Under the pieces are notes generated by a model. That model was not told the DNA's origin, did no database searches, and was given only the letters and a program-made list of their open reading frames with translations. The position numbers were made by a program, and so were the translations under genes. Source: Pontibacillus sp. HMF3514 (GTDB taxonomy: Bacteria > Bacillota > Bacilli > Bacillales > BH030062). Taken from it: 64,000 nt of DNA. Every line of letters begins with the position of its first letter. Positions within the stretch are counted from its first letter, which is position 1. This document shows positions 26,465 to 35,826 of this stretch, piece after piece. The stretch covers positions 3,348,001 to 3,412,000 of the forward strand of contig NZ_CP047393.1 in the NCBI RefSeq assembly GCF_009858175.1. The letters are read 5' to 3'.

Positions 26465-29400
26465 TTACGTTAAAAATACATCAATGCTCGAATACGCTCT
26501 ATCTCGGACCTGCTCAGCCACTCGACCACGGATCTCACTCTCATCCACTGTAATACTTTCCTCATTATGATGAAGGACATACTTTGTAACCTTTGCTCCT
26601 TTATCACCAAAAGTAGGCTTACGCATCTCATTATGATAAGTGACCTCTATCTCACCCAAAAGGGTAAAATGAGCTTGATTGCTCTCATCAAATAACCATT
26701 CAGGAAGCACTGGTTGAAGGGTCAAGACCAATTCATCGTCTTCTACTGAAAATAGCTTTTGTCCTGTCATCATCTTGTTCCACATAGACAAAAACTCAGC
26801 AGTCGTCCCACTAAGGCGCGCCACAAACCCTCTACCGTGCATGCTTTCGTCAGGATTCACACTACTTGCAATAAAAGAAGAGTTCTCTAACGTACTTCGT
26901 CCATAGACACCAGGATCCATAAACGGTGGTAACGCGGTTTGAATGTCCTTGAAGAAGTCTTCATACAGACCAGCGTTTAATAGACTCAGTAAGTACTTAA
27001 ATTCCATATGCATAAACACAGACTCTCGTTCCAACCAACCTGGTGTAAAGGCACGCGCCCTCCCCAACTCATAACTCATGTCCTCTAAAGAAGCTGACGT
27101 TTTATACATGCCAAGCTTTTCATCATATAGCTCAGAATGACGAATGTGCTGGTGAAGCTCTCTTGCTTCTGCTGTGTTCATATCTTTTAATGCCCGAGCT
27201 GGCCCTTCCAAAAAGTGAGGGAGGACATGCACATCAAAGGATTGAACCTGAACGAGTGGGTACCCTTTTTCATTTTTCCTTACATGACTCTGAGCATCTC
27301 TCTGTAATTCATATTGGTCTACTTCATAGTAGAAATACGTCGGAACAAGTCCATCTCCGTAATCTTTAGCCTTATCAATACCTGTATTAACCTTATCCAT
27401 GAACCACTGAAGCAGTTCCTTTACTTCAAATGCTGATAACGCTTCTTCTTTCCCATCTACATGATCTTGAATCTTCAAACGATAAGATTCTCTTGCAGAT
27501 GAAACGGTATTCCAGTAATCAAAAGAGGACAGATTTTGTTGTAACGCATCTTTTACGTCCTGCACCAATTGATAGACTTCAACCGGCACAACCGTCTCCG
27601 AATTTATACCACTATCTATCATGAATTGAAGCAATCTCTTCAACTCTATCGTTTCGCTCATTCCGGAACCGAAGATACCAGGTAATCCATTCATTGAGTC
27701 ATTCCAACCAGGCTTATTCGCTTCCATCTCGATCCCCATACCATAAGGATCTAATGTAGCAAACTTCACTAAAGCCAACGTGAATAACTTGGAGAATAAA
27801 GTACTTTCATACACTTGGCCATTCTTTTTCAACAACCAGTTTCCATTTCCAGCATCGTCCAACTCTTTTATAGCACCATACTGACGAACCTTGTTATCCG
27901 CTAATACATATTTTTCTGAACGTGGATTGATGTGTACCGGACTGTAGAAATAACGATATGATCGATCCCCATTCAGTAAGTTCTTTTTGTGATCTGGGAA
28001 CACGCTTAAATAATTTTTAATTAAATCCAAGTTGTAAGTCCAGTGATCCACCCAATACCCTTCACCAAACTCCGCATCGATCTCCTGCCTACTCTTCGAA
28101 AAGATGACCTTTAAAAACTCATCAGGGGAGACAGTTACACGCATGTCTCTATCAACTACAGCTTGCATAATGCCTCCAGGTGTAAAGGACAAGGCTAAAC
28201 GTTTCTTCATATATTCGAACTCATCAGAACACGTCATCAAGCTCCCTAACCAGGACCAATCATCTTGATCTATTATTTCAAAATAAGACCCTTTAACGAC
28301 AAGAGGGTTGTAGCCATCAGCTTGGATCAAGCTCATAAATAACTTAATGTTGTAGTCCCCTACTTCAGGTTTGAAGAATACGTCATTGCGACGATTTTGA
28401 TTCACATCCCGGAAGTTCCCATTTCCTTGTGAAAAGAATTCAGGTGCCACAGAAAAAAAGTTGTAATCCCGCTCAAGGTCTCCGTGTTTACGTGAATAGA
28501 CATAATAAGGGAAAGGCTTCTTCTGATCATTCTCCAGCAAAATTGGGTATCCCCCGCGTAACACATTATCTAAAAAGCTTTGCTTCGCGTAGGCATCAAA
28601 CATGGCATCACCCGTTTTGGTATGAATCGCACGAGTCAATTCATCCACGAACTCCTGAGCTTCCTCATATTTCTTCTCAAAATAAGCAGCCGAGGTGATT
28701 TCTTTCTTCTTTTCTTCAATGATTGAAAGGTCACTAACATGGCCAATCATTGTATGTAATGTCGTCCTTTCATCAGGTGACAATTCGGCTGTATAAGCAG
28801 AAAAACCACATGGCACCTTATTAGCTGTAACTTGCTTCACCTGGAGAAGATCACGAACAGAAGAGTTTTTCAATTCATTTGGAAATCGTAACGACGTATT
28901 CTCGCCAAACAGAACTTTTGCATCTACAATAGGCTTAAGCAAATGACCATCGTCTGTAAAGCTTGCATAGAAATGACCCTTTGTTACTTCTTCTACTTCA
29001 GCTGTATCACCAGTGGAAGAACGAACACGAAAATACGCAAGGTTTTGCTCAAGGTTAAACACATCCATCCAGCTCTTTAACGTGTTTCCTACTGCCTTAT
29101 AAGCTGCATCTTCTATGCCAAAAGGAATAATAGCAGGCAATCCATCAACCACTTCCAAGTGAACCGGCTCATCTGAAATGTTTTTTACCTGAACCTTACG
29201 CATGAGAGCTGCAAAGTTTTCGTTCGGTAACGTAAAATACGTGACATGTGTTTCAATTCCATATTCCTCATTGCGCTCAATAACAATCAGTTCGTTTTCT
29301 TTGATGAACATGTTTCGTTGTACATTTTGAATTATATCTGGACTAAATGGCTCAAATAATTCGCTCTCATTGTTACGCTTCACTTTAATAAACGTGCGAA

Positions 29401-29635
29401 ATCCATTAATCGATACGCGCTCATAAGCCTGGTTAGCTGGGAAAAATTCGGTGATTGCATTCTGTTTATCTTGTATTCCGAAACTCACCAGTCCTTGGCC
29501 TCTGTTTACATAAAATGCCCACATCGGAACACCATACAATCCAGCTAATCCTGGTAAAAAGCTTGAGAACGTTTTAGCTTGATCGAAATTCTCAATGACA
29601 AAGTATCTCTCATCATTAAACGTGTAATTCACCAT
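26465..29635 (-). CDS. GH161/GH94-type beta-glucan phosphorylase
   Basis: A 1056-residue cytoplasmic enzyme with an N-terminal beta-sandwich and a C-terminal (alpha/alpha)6 barrel. The motif GWNDSMNG with D646 corresponds to the catalytic acid of GH94-like phosphorylases (WNDGxN), followed by GSGMSET. Length and the long N-terminal part suit GH161, the family of bacterial beta-1,3-oligoglucan phosphorylases, better than classic ~800-residue cellobiose phosphorylases. It would split oligosaccharides with phosphate to give glucose-1-phosphate. A LacI-type operator lies 100 bases upstream, so it may have its own promoter. Beta-1,2 or beta-1,4 specificity is not excluded. Confidence 0.75.
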   Translation of the reverse strand: MVNYTFNDERYFVIENFDQAKTFSSFLPGLAGLYGVPMWAFYVNRGQGLVSFGIQDKQNAITEFFPANQAYERVSINGFRTFIKVKRNNESELFEPFSPDIIQNVQRNMFIKENELIVIERNEEYGIETHVTYFTLPNENFAALMRKVQVKNISDEPVHLEVVDGLPAIIPFGIEDAAYKAVGNTLKSWMDVFNLEQNLAYFRVRSSTGDTAEVEEVTKGHFYASFTDDGHLLKPIVDAKVLFGENTSLRFPNELKNSSVRDLLQVKQVTANKVPCGFSAYTAELSPDERTTLHTMIGHVSDLSIIEEKKKEITSAAYFEKKYEEAQEFVDELTRAIHTKTGDAMFDAYAKQSFLDNVLRGGYPILLENDQKKPFPYYVYSRKHGDLERDYNFFSVAPEFFSQGNGNFRDVNQNRRNDVFFKPEVGDYNIKLFMSLIQADGYNPLVVKGSYFEIIDQDDWSWLGSLMTCSDEFEYMKKRLALSFTPGGIMQAVVDRDMRVTVSPDEFLKVIFSKSRQEIDAEFGEGYWVDHWTYNLDLIKNYLSVFPDHKKNLLNGDRSYRYFYSPVHINPRSEKYVLADNKVRQYGAIKELDDAGNGNWLLKKNGQVYESTLFSKLFTLALVKFATLDPYGMGIEMEANKPGWNDSMNGLPGIFGSGMSETIELKRLLQFMIDSGINSETVVPVEVYQLVQDVKDALQQNLSSFDYWNTVSSARESYRLKIQDHVDGKEEALSAFEVKELLQWFMDKVNTGIDKAKDYGDGLVPTYFYYEVDQYELQRDAQSHVRKNEKGYPLVQVQSFDVHVLPHFLEGPARALKDMNTAEARELHQHIRHSELYDEKLGMYKTSASLEDMSYELGRARAFTPGWLERESVFMHMEFKYLLSLLNAGLYEDFFKDIQTALPPFMDPGVYGRSTLENSSFIASSVNPDESMHGRGFVARLSGTTAEFLSMWNKMMTGQKLFSVEDDELVLTLQPVLPEWLFDESNQAHFTLLGEIEVTYHNEMRKPTFGDKGAKVTKYVLHHNEESITVDESEIRGRVAEQVRDRAYSSIDVFLT

Positions 29636-29735
29636 TCAGGAACACCTCTATTTCTGTTAGGTATTATTTTATAGAAGCTTCTATAATCTAGTGAAAGGAA
29701 TGTAATCAAGACAGACACATTCCTTTCTACTAACA

Positions 29736-29753
29736 TTCGAAATCGGTTTCGAA
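29736..29753. promoter_or_regulatory. LacI-type operator O3
   Basis: TTCGAAATCGGTTTCGAA is a near-perfect palindrome matching the two sites upstream of the binding-protein gene (core AAAYCGGTTT). It lies between the GH1 stop and the phosphorylase start. Confidence 0.8.
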
Positions 29754-29766
29754 ATTCCTCAAATAT

Positions 29767-31101
29767 TTATATCTTTCTAGCTCCAACGATCTCTGCATAC
29801 CGTTTAGCGCTATCTTTTACGTATCGTTTCTGTGTCTCAAAATCAACATATACAATCCCGAATCGTTTCCCATATCCAAACGCCCACTCGAAGTTGTCCA
29901 GTAAGGACCATAAGTAATAACCGGCAATGTTCATTCCTTCTTGGTTTAGCTCTGCAACTGCCAGAATGTGTTGCTCCATATACTGTTTACGATCAGTATC
30001 ATGAACAGTTCCATCTTCCTCTAAAACATCATCAAATGCTGCTCCATTTTCTGTAATATAAATCGGTAATTGGGTGTATTCTTGACGAAGTCGATAGATT
30101 AACGATTTGAACTCTTTTGGTGAGATATCCCATCCCATACCAGACTTTGGATAATCCGAATAAGCAAGTCTATATAAAAAGTCTGAAGCACCACTGAATT
30201 CAACCAATTGACGATTATAAAAGTTAATCCCTAAGAAATCACACGGATATGAAATCAATTCTAGATCATCTGACTGAATAAACTCATAGCTATGCACGTA
30301 TTTCGAATAGAGATTCATCATATCTTCAGGGTATTTCCCTTTAAAGATCGGATCTAAGAACCATCGATTTAGGTACCCATCCATATTGTTAGCTGCTAAT
30401 AGATCATTTTGACTGTTACTAGCTGCATAGATTGGGGAAAGGTTTAATGTAATCCCGATTGGCTTTTCAAGCTTCAGCTCTTCTTTATAAAGCTTCACGG
30501 CTTCTCCATGGGATAGCATAATGTGATGAGCAGCTTTAACGGCTTCATCCATATTCGTATGACCTGGGGCATGAACACCTTGATGATAACCTAATAGCGC
30601 AGCACACCACGGTTCATTATGAGTGATCCACATGTCGACATACTCATCTAATGCCTTAAAGCAAGCTTGTGCGTATTCCTTGAACCACTTCACCGAATCC
30701 CGATTCACCCAGCCACCTTTTTCATGTGCCCACTGCGGCATATCCCAATGATAAATGGTGACAAAAGGCTTGATTCCTTGAGCTAATAGTTGCTTCGATA
30801 GATTTACATAAAAATCCATTCCTTCAGGATTATACACACCCTCTTCAGGGAAAATCCTTGGCCATGCGATGGAAAAACGATAAGAATCCACCCCTAAGCT
30901 TTTAATAATCTCGATATCTTCTTCAAAGCGATGGTAATGATCACATGCCATTTCTCCTGTATCACCGTTCACTACTTTGCCAGGAATACTAGAGAAAGTA
31001 TCCCATATCGAAGGAGTTCTACCTCCTTCTTTGATCGCTCCTTCAATTTGATAGGAGGATGTAGCCGTACCAAAAATAAAATCTTTCGAAAATGTTCCCA
31101 T
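29767..31101 (-). CDS. GH1 beta-glucosidase
   Basis: A 444-residue cytoplasmic enzyme with all GH1 landmarks: FIFGTATSSYQIEGA near the N-terminus, the acid/base glutamate in THNEPWCA (about residue 165), the nucleophile glutamate in YITENGAAFDD (about residue 350) and WSLLDNFEWAFGY near the end. It hydrolyses beta-glucosides taken up by the neighbouring importer. It starts 22 bases after the second permease gene, so it is in the same operon. Confidence 0.93.
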   Translation of the reverse strand: MGTFSKDFIFGTATSSYQIEGAIKEGGRTPSIWDTFSSIPGKVVNGDTGEMACDHYHRFEEDIEIIKSLGVDSYRFSIAWPRIFPEEGVYNPEGMDFYVNLSKQLLAQGIKPFVTIYHWDMPQWAHEKGGWVNRDSVKWFKEYAQACFKALDEYVDMWITHNEPWCAALLGYHQGVHAPGHTNMDEAVKAAHHIMLSHGEAVKLYKEELKLEKPIGITLNLSPIYAASNSQNDLLAANNMDGYLNRWFLDPIFKGKYPEDMMNLYSKYVHSYEFIQSDDLELISYPCDFLGINFYNRQLVEFSGASDFLYRLAYSDYPKSGMGWDISPKEFKSLIYRLRQEYTQLPIYITENGAAFDDVLEEDGTVHDTDRKQYMEQHILAVAELNQEGMNIAGYYLWSLLDNFEWAFGYGKRFGIVYVDFETQKRYVKDSAKRYAEIVGARKI

Positions 31102-31123
31102 TTATTTAACACCTACCTCTGTC

Positions 31124-31954
31124 TTATCCTTTAATAGAACCTGCGGAAATACTGCTAATGATATATTTAGAGAAGAATAGGAATGCCACCATAATCGGTA
31201 CAACCGATATCGCAATTCCTAAATATAATGATCCTAAATTTTGTGCAACCTGAGATCCTTTCAAGAAGCCCATTAATACAGGTAATGTGTACTTTTCTGG
31301 TGAGAAAATGATAACCAAAGGCAAGATATAGTTATTCCATGAACCGATGAATGTGAAGATAGACATCGTTGCAACCGCTGGCATCATAATCGGTAATGCT
31401 ATAGTATGAAAAATTTTCAGCTCCCCAGCTCCATCCATACGTGCCGCTTCTAATAAGGATGTGTGCATGGTGGATACTAGATATTGTCTTAGGAAAAAGA
31501 CAACAAATGGACTTGCAATAGTCGGCACAATTAATGGAATAAAGGTATCTAGTAAGCCAAGCGTTTTGTTCAACTCATAAAAACCAATTAACCCTAACTG
31601 CCCAGGAACCATCATCATGAGAAGCATAAAGATAAACAGTTTGTTCTTTCCTTTAAAGTCATAGACAGCAAACCCAAATGCCGTTAACGCAGAAAAATAA
31701 CCACTTAAGACCGTAACGGAAACAGAAACGATTAAACTATTTTTAAATCCATTCCAAATGTTGACGTAATCCATCATCGTCTTGTAGTTATCGATTAGTT
31801 CTTTACCAGGAACAAAAGAAAAGCCCATGATGATTTCATTCGTACCACGTGTAGCATTAATAATCATCATGTAAAATGGAATGAAACTAATGATGGCTAA
31901 CAAAATCAAAAGACTATAGATAAGTGTTTTGCTTAGCAGCTTTTTCGTGTACAT
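31124..31954 (-). CDS. Sugar ABC transporter permease (MalG type)
   Basis: A 276-residue permease with six transmembrane helices and the EAA loop SLLEAARMDGAGELKIFHTIALPIMMP. It belongs to the carbohydrate CUT1 family (MalG partner). Its start overlaps the MalF-type gene by 41 bases. It is part of the beta-glucoside importer together with the upstream binding protein; no ATPase gene is in the cluster. Confidence 0.9.
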   Translation of the reverse strand: MYTKKLLSKTLIYSLLILLAIISFIPFYMMIINATRGTNEIIMGFSFVPGKELIDNYKTMMDYVNIWNGFKNSLIVSVSVTVLSGYFSALTAFGFAVYDFKGKNKLFIFMLLMMMVPGQLGLIGFYELNKTLGLLDTFIPLIVPTIASPFVVFFLRQYLVSTMHTSLLEAARMDGAGELKIFHTIALPIMMPAVATMSIFTFIGSWNNYILPLVIIFSPEKYTLPVLMGFLKGSQVAQNLGSLYLGIAISVVPIMVAFLFFSKYIISSISAGSIKG

Positions 31955-32900
31955 TCACATTTCCACCCTTCTTTGCCTTTTTCATTTTCTTAGGTTTAGC
32001 TTGTTTCTCTACTTTTGCGTCACGATACATGGATTTAAAGGTAATCGCAGAGAAAACAACTGTAATTAAGAACAACATATAAGCAATGGTTGCTGCATAG
32101 CCATAGTTGTTATAACGAAACGCTTGATTGTATAGGTAAAGTACCATGGTATTCAGGGCTCCCTCTGGTTTACCCAGCCCGTCGGTCAAAAGCATCGGTA
32201 AATCAAATAATTGAAGGCCTCCAATAAGGGAAGTAATCATGACGTATAACATTATTGGTTTTAGTAACGGTAACGTAATGTACATAAACGTCTGAAGCCT
32301 ACTTGCTCCATCGATTAAAGCGGCTTCATAATACTCCTTCGAAATTCCTCCTACTCCTGCCATCAACACGATAAAGGTATAGCCGAACCACATCCACGTA
32401 AGAATAAGAGATACAGATGCCTGTGCTGTAAACGGTTGATTCAACCAGTTAATCGGCTCTGATATCAATCCTAGTTTTAATAAGAATTGGTTAATAGATC
32501 CATATTGCCAATCCAGCATAATATTAAATAAAATCGCTACTGAACTAATCGTGATTAAATTCGGTAAGTAAAAAATCGCTCGGAAAAATCCAAGTCCTTT
32601 GATCCGAAAACGGAGATCGGAGAATAAGGCAGCAAGAAACAATGCGATACCTAATTGGAGTGCAAAGTTCAGCCCCCAGATCTTCCAGGTGTTCACAAAG
32701 GCTTCGAGAAAATACGTATCAGTCAAAATTCGGGCATAGTTCGCTAACCCGATAAATTCCGGTGCACCATAACCTTCATAATGGGTAAACGTATAATAAA
32801 ACGTTAACAATACAGGGTAGATATTGAATGTAAGGAATATAGCAAAAAATGGGGCGATAAAGTAGTATCCCTTATGATCTAACTTTTTCAATCTGCACAC
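31914..32900 (-). CDS. Sugar ABC transporter permease (MalF type)
   Basis: A 328-residue CUT1 permease with six transmembrane helices and the EAA loop YYEAALIDGASRLQTFMYITLPLLKP. A lysine-rich C-terminal tail (KQAKPKKMKKAKK) follows the last helix and is probably cytoplasmic. It lies after the terminator-like hairpin downstream of the binding-protein gene, so it is probably expressed at lower level by readthrough. Confidence 0.9.
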   Translation of the reverse strand: MCRLKKLDHKGYYFIAPFFAIFLTFNIYPVLLTFYYTFTHYEGYGAPEFIGLANYARILTDTYFLEAFVNTWKIWGLNFALQLGIALFLAALFSDLRFRIKGLGFFRAIFYLPNLITISSVAILFNIMLDWQYGSINQFLLKLGLISEPINWLNQPFTAQASVSLILTWMWFGYTFIVLMAGVGGISKEYYEAALIDGASRLQTFMYITLPLLKPIMLYVMITSLIGGLQLFDLPMLLTDGLGKPEGALNTMVLYLYNQAFRYNNYGYAATIAYMLFLITVVFSAITFKSMYRDAKVEKQAKPKKMKKAKKGGNVNVHEKAAKQNTYL

Positions 32901-32982
32901 CTTCTTCCTTTATGCTTCAAGAATGAAGAGGACCTTTCTTTTGATGTTCCTTCATTCAATGAACGGTCCAATGATAAAAAAA

Positions 32983-33008
32983 GGGATAGAAATGCGAGTT
33001 TCTATCCC
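32983..33008 (-). terminator. Partial terminator after the sugar-binding protein gene
   Basis: Perfect 10-bp stem GGGATAGAAA/TTTCTATCCC followed on the minus strand by TTTTTTT. It lies between the binding-protein gene and the permease genes, the usual place for partial termination that keeps the binding protein in excess. Confidence 0.85.
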
Positions 33009-33023
33009 ATTCATCCTTTTCAA

Positions 33024-34355
33024 TTATTTCGGTGTTTTGATCTGAGGGTAAGCATTTTTAACGGCTTTATAGAACTCTTGAATAGCCTCTTCTTTCGTTA
33101 ACTTACCTTCTACATATTCAGAAACCTTTGAACCTAGTAATGTATCAATCTCTTGGTCATACTTTGTCACAATTCCTGGTTCAATCTTTTTCGCTTCCTC
33201 TAAGAAGAATGTATAGTTGTTCTGTCCGCCTAAGAATTCTTCACTGAAATCATCTTTAATCTTATTTGTAACTGGTAGATATGAAAGAACGTCCCCAGTT
33301 TCTTTAGCCCAATTTGTTAAGAATTCTTCGTCATGCGTCATCATTTTCACAAATTCCCACGCTAATTCCTTGTTATCAGAACCACTGTAAATGCCTAACC
33401 AAGTACCACCCCAGAAATAAGGTGATGGACCAGTTGTTACAGCCCAATCTCCAGCTGTTTCCTCTGCATTCGGCTTAAGTACACTGTGTAACCCCCAAGT
33501 AGGTAGCGCATAAGAGAATACTTCTGTTTTGTCCTTTGCATCTTCATTTACTTCTTCCCAACCACCGTTATAAGCAATTGGACCATTCATAGAAGCAAAC
33601 CAAGATGGAGACCATTCTGGAGCAAATGCTGTATAATCTTTTTCACGAAGCTTTTTCGCTTGATCAAAATAATCTAGTTTTGCATCTGTCATGATTAACT
33701 CGTTATCTTCATTCACCCATGGCTGAGGGTCTTCACTTTTAGAGAACCAACGAATCGCTCCCTCATCCGGGAATAAACGGTAGCCTTCTGCTTTTAGCTT
33801 TTCTCCTACTTCAAACATCTTGTCCCAAGTAGACATCATGTTACCAACTTCTTGTGGATCATCTGTTCCTAATACTTCTTTCGCAATACTACGACGGTAG
33901 AAAATACCACCAGGCGTTGTTTGCCAAGAAAGCGCTTTGACATTTCCTTCTGTATCTTTCCCTAAGTCAAATACGTAAGGAATGTAATCTTCACTCCACT
34001 CATCTGCGTTATATGGATCTTCTGATAAGTTTTCCCAATAATCGCGTTCTGTCCATTGCTTTAAGAAAGCAATTTCACCAGTGAATACGTCAGGTGCACC
34101 CACTCCACTTTCCAACGCAGGTCGTAGCTTTGTTGGATAGTCAGCAATTGGAACAATCGTTAACTCAACTTTCACACCATTTCTTTCTTCGAATGTCTTG
34201 ATTGGCTCTTTCAATTCATCTGTAAAGGACCAAACCTTAAGAACATCGTCACCTTTTTTGCCTTCTGCGTCATTGGTTGCTTCTGTGTCAGAACAACCTG
34301 CAACAATACCAACAAGTAAAACGAGGACAAACATCATACTTACTAACTTTCTCAT
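33024..34355 (-). CDS. Sugar-binding lipoprotein of ABC importer
   Basis: A 443-residue extracellular solute-binding protein of family 1 (MalE-like). The lipoprotein signal ends at IVAGC (cysteine 21). It carries DVFTGEIAFLKQW and the typical aromatic-rich ligand region (WVNEDNELIMTDAK, YFWGGTWLGIYSG). It is the first gene of the beta-glucoside import operon, under two LacI-type operators. The likely ligand is a beta-gluco-oligosaccharide, judged from the enzymes next to it. Confidence 0.9.
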   Translation of the reverse strand: MRKLVSMMFVLVLLVGIVAGCSDTEATNDAEGKKGDDVLKVWSFTDELKEPIKTFEERNGVKVELTIVPIADYPTKLRPALESGVGAPDVFTGEIAFLKQWTERDYWENLSEDPYNADEWSEDYIPYVFDLGKDTEGNVKALSWQTTPGGIFYRRSIAKEVLGTDDPQEVGNMMSTWDKMFEVGEKLKAEGYRLFPDEGAIRWFSKSEDPQPWVNEDNELIMTDAKLDYFDQAKKLREKDYTAFAPEWSPSWFASMNGPIAYNGGWEEVNEDAKDKTEVFSYALPTWGLHSVLKPNAEETAGDWAVTTGPSPYFWGGTWLGIYSGSDNKELAWEFVKMMTHDEEFLTNWAKETGDVLSYLPVTNKIKDDFSEEFLGGQNNYTFFLEEAKKIEPGIVTKYDQEIDTLLGSKVSEYVEGKLTKEEAIQEFYKAVKNAYPQIKTPK

Positions 34356-34419
34356 TTCCCTACCTCCTAATAATGAATAAGTATTTTATAAGACAAATAG
34401 TCTTGTAACAACGAAAAAA

Positions 34420-34478
34420 CTAAACCGGTTTCGAGTATAAGTAAAAAATATAGTTCACTACCTAAATCGGTTTCGAAA
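34420..34478 (-). promoter_or_regulatory. Two LacI-type operators O1 and O2
   Basis: O1 (34420-34434, core AAACCGGTTTCGAG) and O2 (34463-34478, TAAATCGGTTTCGAAA) share the palindromic core with O3. Their centres are 42 bp apart, four helical turns, so dimers would sit on the same DNA face. They lie 65-120 bases before the binding-protein gene and just after the lacI-type gene. Confidence 0.8.
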
Positions 34479-34488
34479 TCTTTAAAAA

Positions 34489-35496
34489 TTAAATCGTTTT
34501 ACATGAATTTCGGATCATCAGCTCCACAGGTACTACAACTCTCTTCACATCTTTTTGACCTGTGTTGATTTGATGAATGAGAAGCTGCCCTGACTTTTCC
34601 CCAATCAAATCCGTTTGTTGCCTGATCGTTGTTAACGAGGGGTAGACCATTTGGGAGACATCAATATCATCAAAACCAATAACTGAAAAATCTTCTGGAA
34701 CGTCATACCCCGCTTCGCGAATGGCTGCAATTGCACCTATGGCTAGGTTATCTGCTGCGGCAAAAACGGCGGTAGGTGGATCTTCTAATTCAAGTAGGTT
34801 CTTCATGGCTTTATAACCGCTATCTCTCGAAAAATATTCCCCATCTGTGATGTATCCTTCTGGAACCGATAATTGTAAGGTCTTCATCGCTTCAACATAA
34901 CCATTAAGCCTTTGTTGTCCTGCAAAAGTTGATGAATGGCCAGCAATATGAGCAATCTTACGATGTCCTAATGAGTGCAAATACTGAACCGCTTCCTGAC
35001 TCCCCCGATAATTATCAGAGTAAATCACACACGACTGATCACTGTTTAAATCGATGACGACTGAAGGGATCGAACTATTAATCAATTCCTGCACTTGTTC
35101 ATCTTGATCTGATGAACATGCAATAACTACGCCATCCACACCACGATACTTGAAATACTCTAGATAGCTCTTCTGCTTGTTGCTTATATTTCTAGAAGCA
35201 AACAACAAGTCATACCCATGCGCTTCTACATTCTTCCGAAAACTTTCAATAACTGCGTTAAAGAATGGATGCTTCATCCCTACTCCTAAGGATTCAATAA
35301 AGACAACGCCTATAATCCAAGATTTTTTTGTTGATAGAGAGCGGGCGTGGGAATTTGGAAGATACCCTAATTCCTCTACAGTCTCTAAAATCTTCTTCCT
35401 TGTTTTTGGACTAACATCCTGATAATTGTTTAGAACCTTTGATACTGTTGTTGCTGAGAATCCTGTAACTTCTGCTATTTGGTAAATGGTTACCAT
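34489..35496 (-). CDS. LacI-family regulator of the beta-glucan locus
   Basis: A 335-residue repressor starting at [21 protein letters not shown] eight bases before this ATG supports it over the frame that begins 30 bases earlier. The N-terminal helix-turn-helix ([20 protein letters not shown]) and hinge are followed by a periplasmic-binding-protein-like effector domain ([22 protein letters not shown]). Immediately downstream are two operators with a CGGTTTCG core, and a third lies before the phosphorylase gene, so it probably represses import and breakdown genes until a gluco-oligosaccharide binds. Confidence 0.92.
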   Translation of the reverse strand: MVTIYQIAEVTGFSATTVSKVLNNYQDVSPKTRKKILETVEELGYLPNSHARSLSTKKSWIIGVVFIESLGVGMKHPFFNAVIESFRKNVEAHGYDLLFASRNISNKQKSYLEYFKYRGVDGVVIACSSDQDEQVQELINSSIPSVVIDLNSDQSCVIYSDNYRGSQEAVQYLHSLGHRKIAHIAGHSSTFAGQQRLNGYVEAMKTLQLSVPEGYITDGEYFSRDSGYKAMKNLLELEDPPTAVFAAADNLAIGAIAAIREAGYDVPEDFSVIGFDDIDVSQMVYPSLTTIRQQTDLIGEKSGQLLIHQINTGQKDVKRVVVPVELMIRNSCKTI

Positions 35497-35526
35497 ACTT
35501 GAACACCTCTTGTAACGTAAACGCAA

Positions 35527-35826
35527 TGTGGGAGAAAAGAGTTTTTTTGAAAACCCTTACATTATTCTTCAAAAAAAGAAATTGAACGAAAGATTCAGTT
35601 CACTTTCCGTATGTTCAATAGAATTCCTCAGCCCTCCCTACTCGTTTGGTATAGCGCTTACATGTTTATTGTAATGGACACTTCCCATTTTCATAATGAT
35701 CATAATTTTACTTTAGGTGACAGATTTTTAGGTTCCGAGATTTTAGCTGTGCCTACGAGGCAAAATAGATGCTATAAAAAGCACATAAAAATCGCATGTG
35801 TAGAAACACAAGCGATTCATTATGAA
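35527..35826. other. Intergenic gap with one terminator
   Basis: Three hundred bases between the LacI gene start and the YesN-type gene stop. It contains the terminator at 35790-35817. The remaining AT-rich part presumably carries the lacI promoter; I see no operator copy or open reading frame of substance in it. Confidence 0.6.
35790..35817 (-). terminator. Terminator after the YesN-type regulator
   Basis: Two stacked stems: AATCGC/GCGATT outside and TGTGT/ACACA inside, followed on the minus strand by TTTTTAT. Confidence 0.8.
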
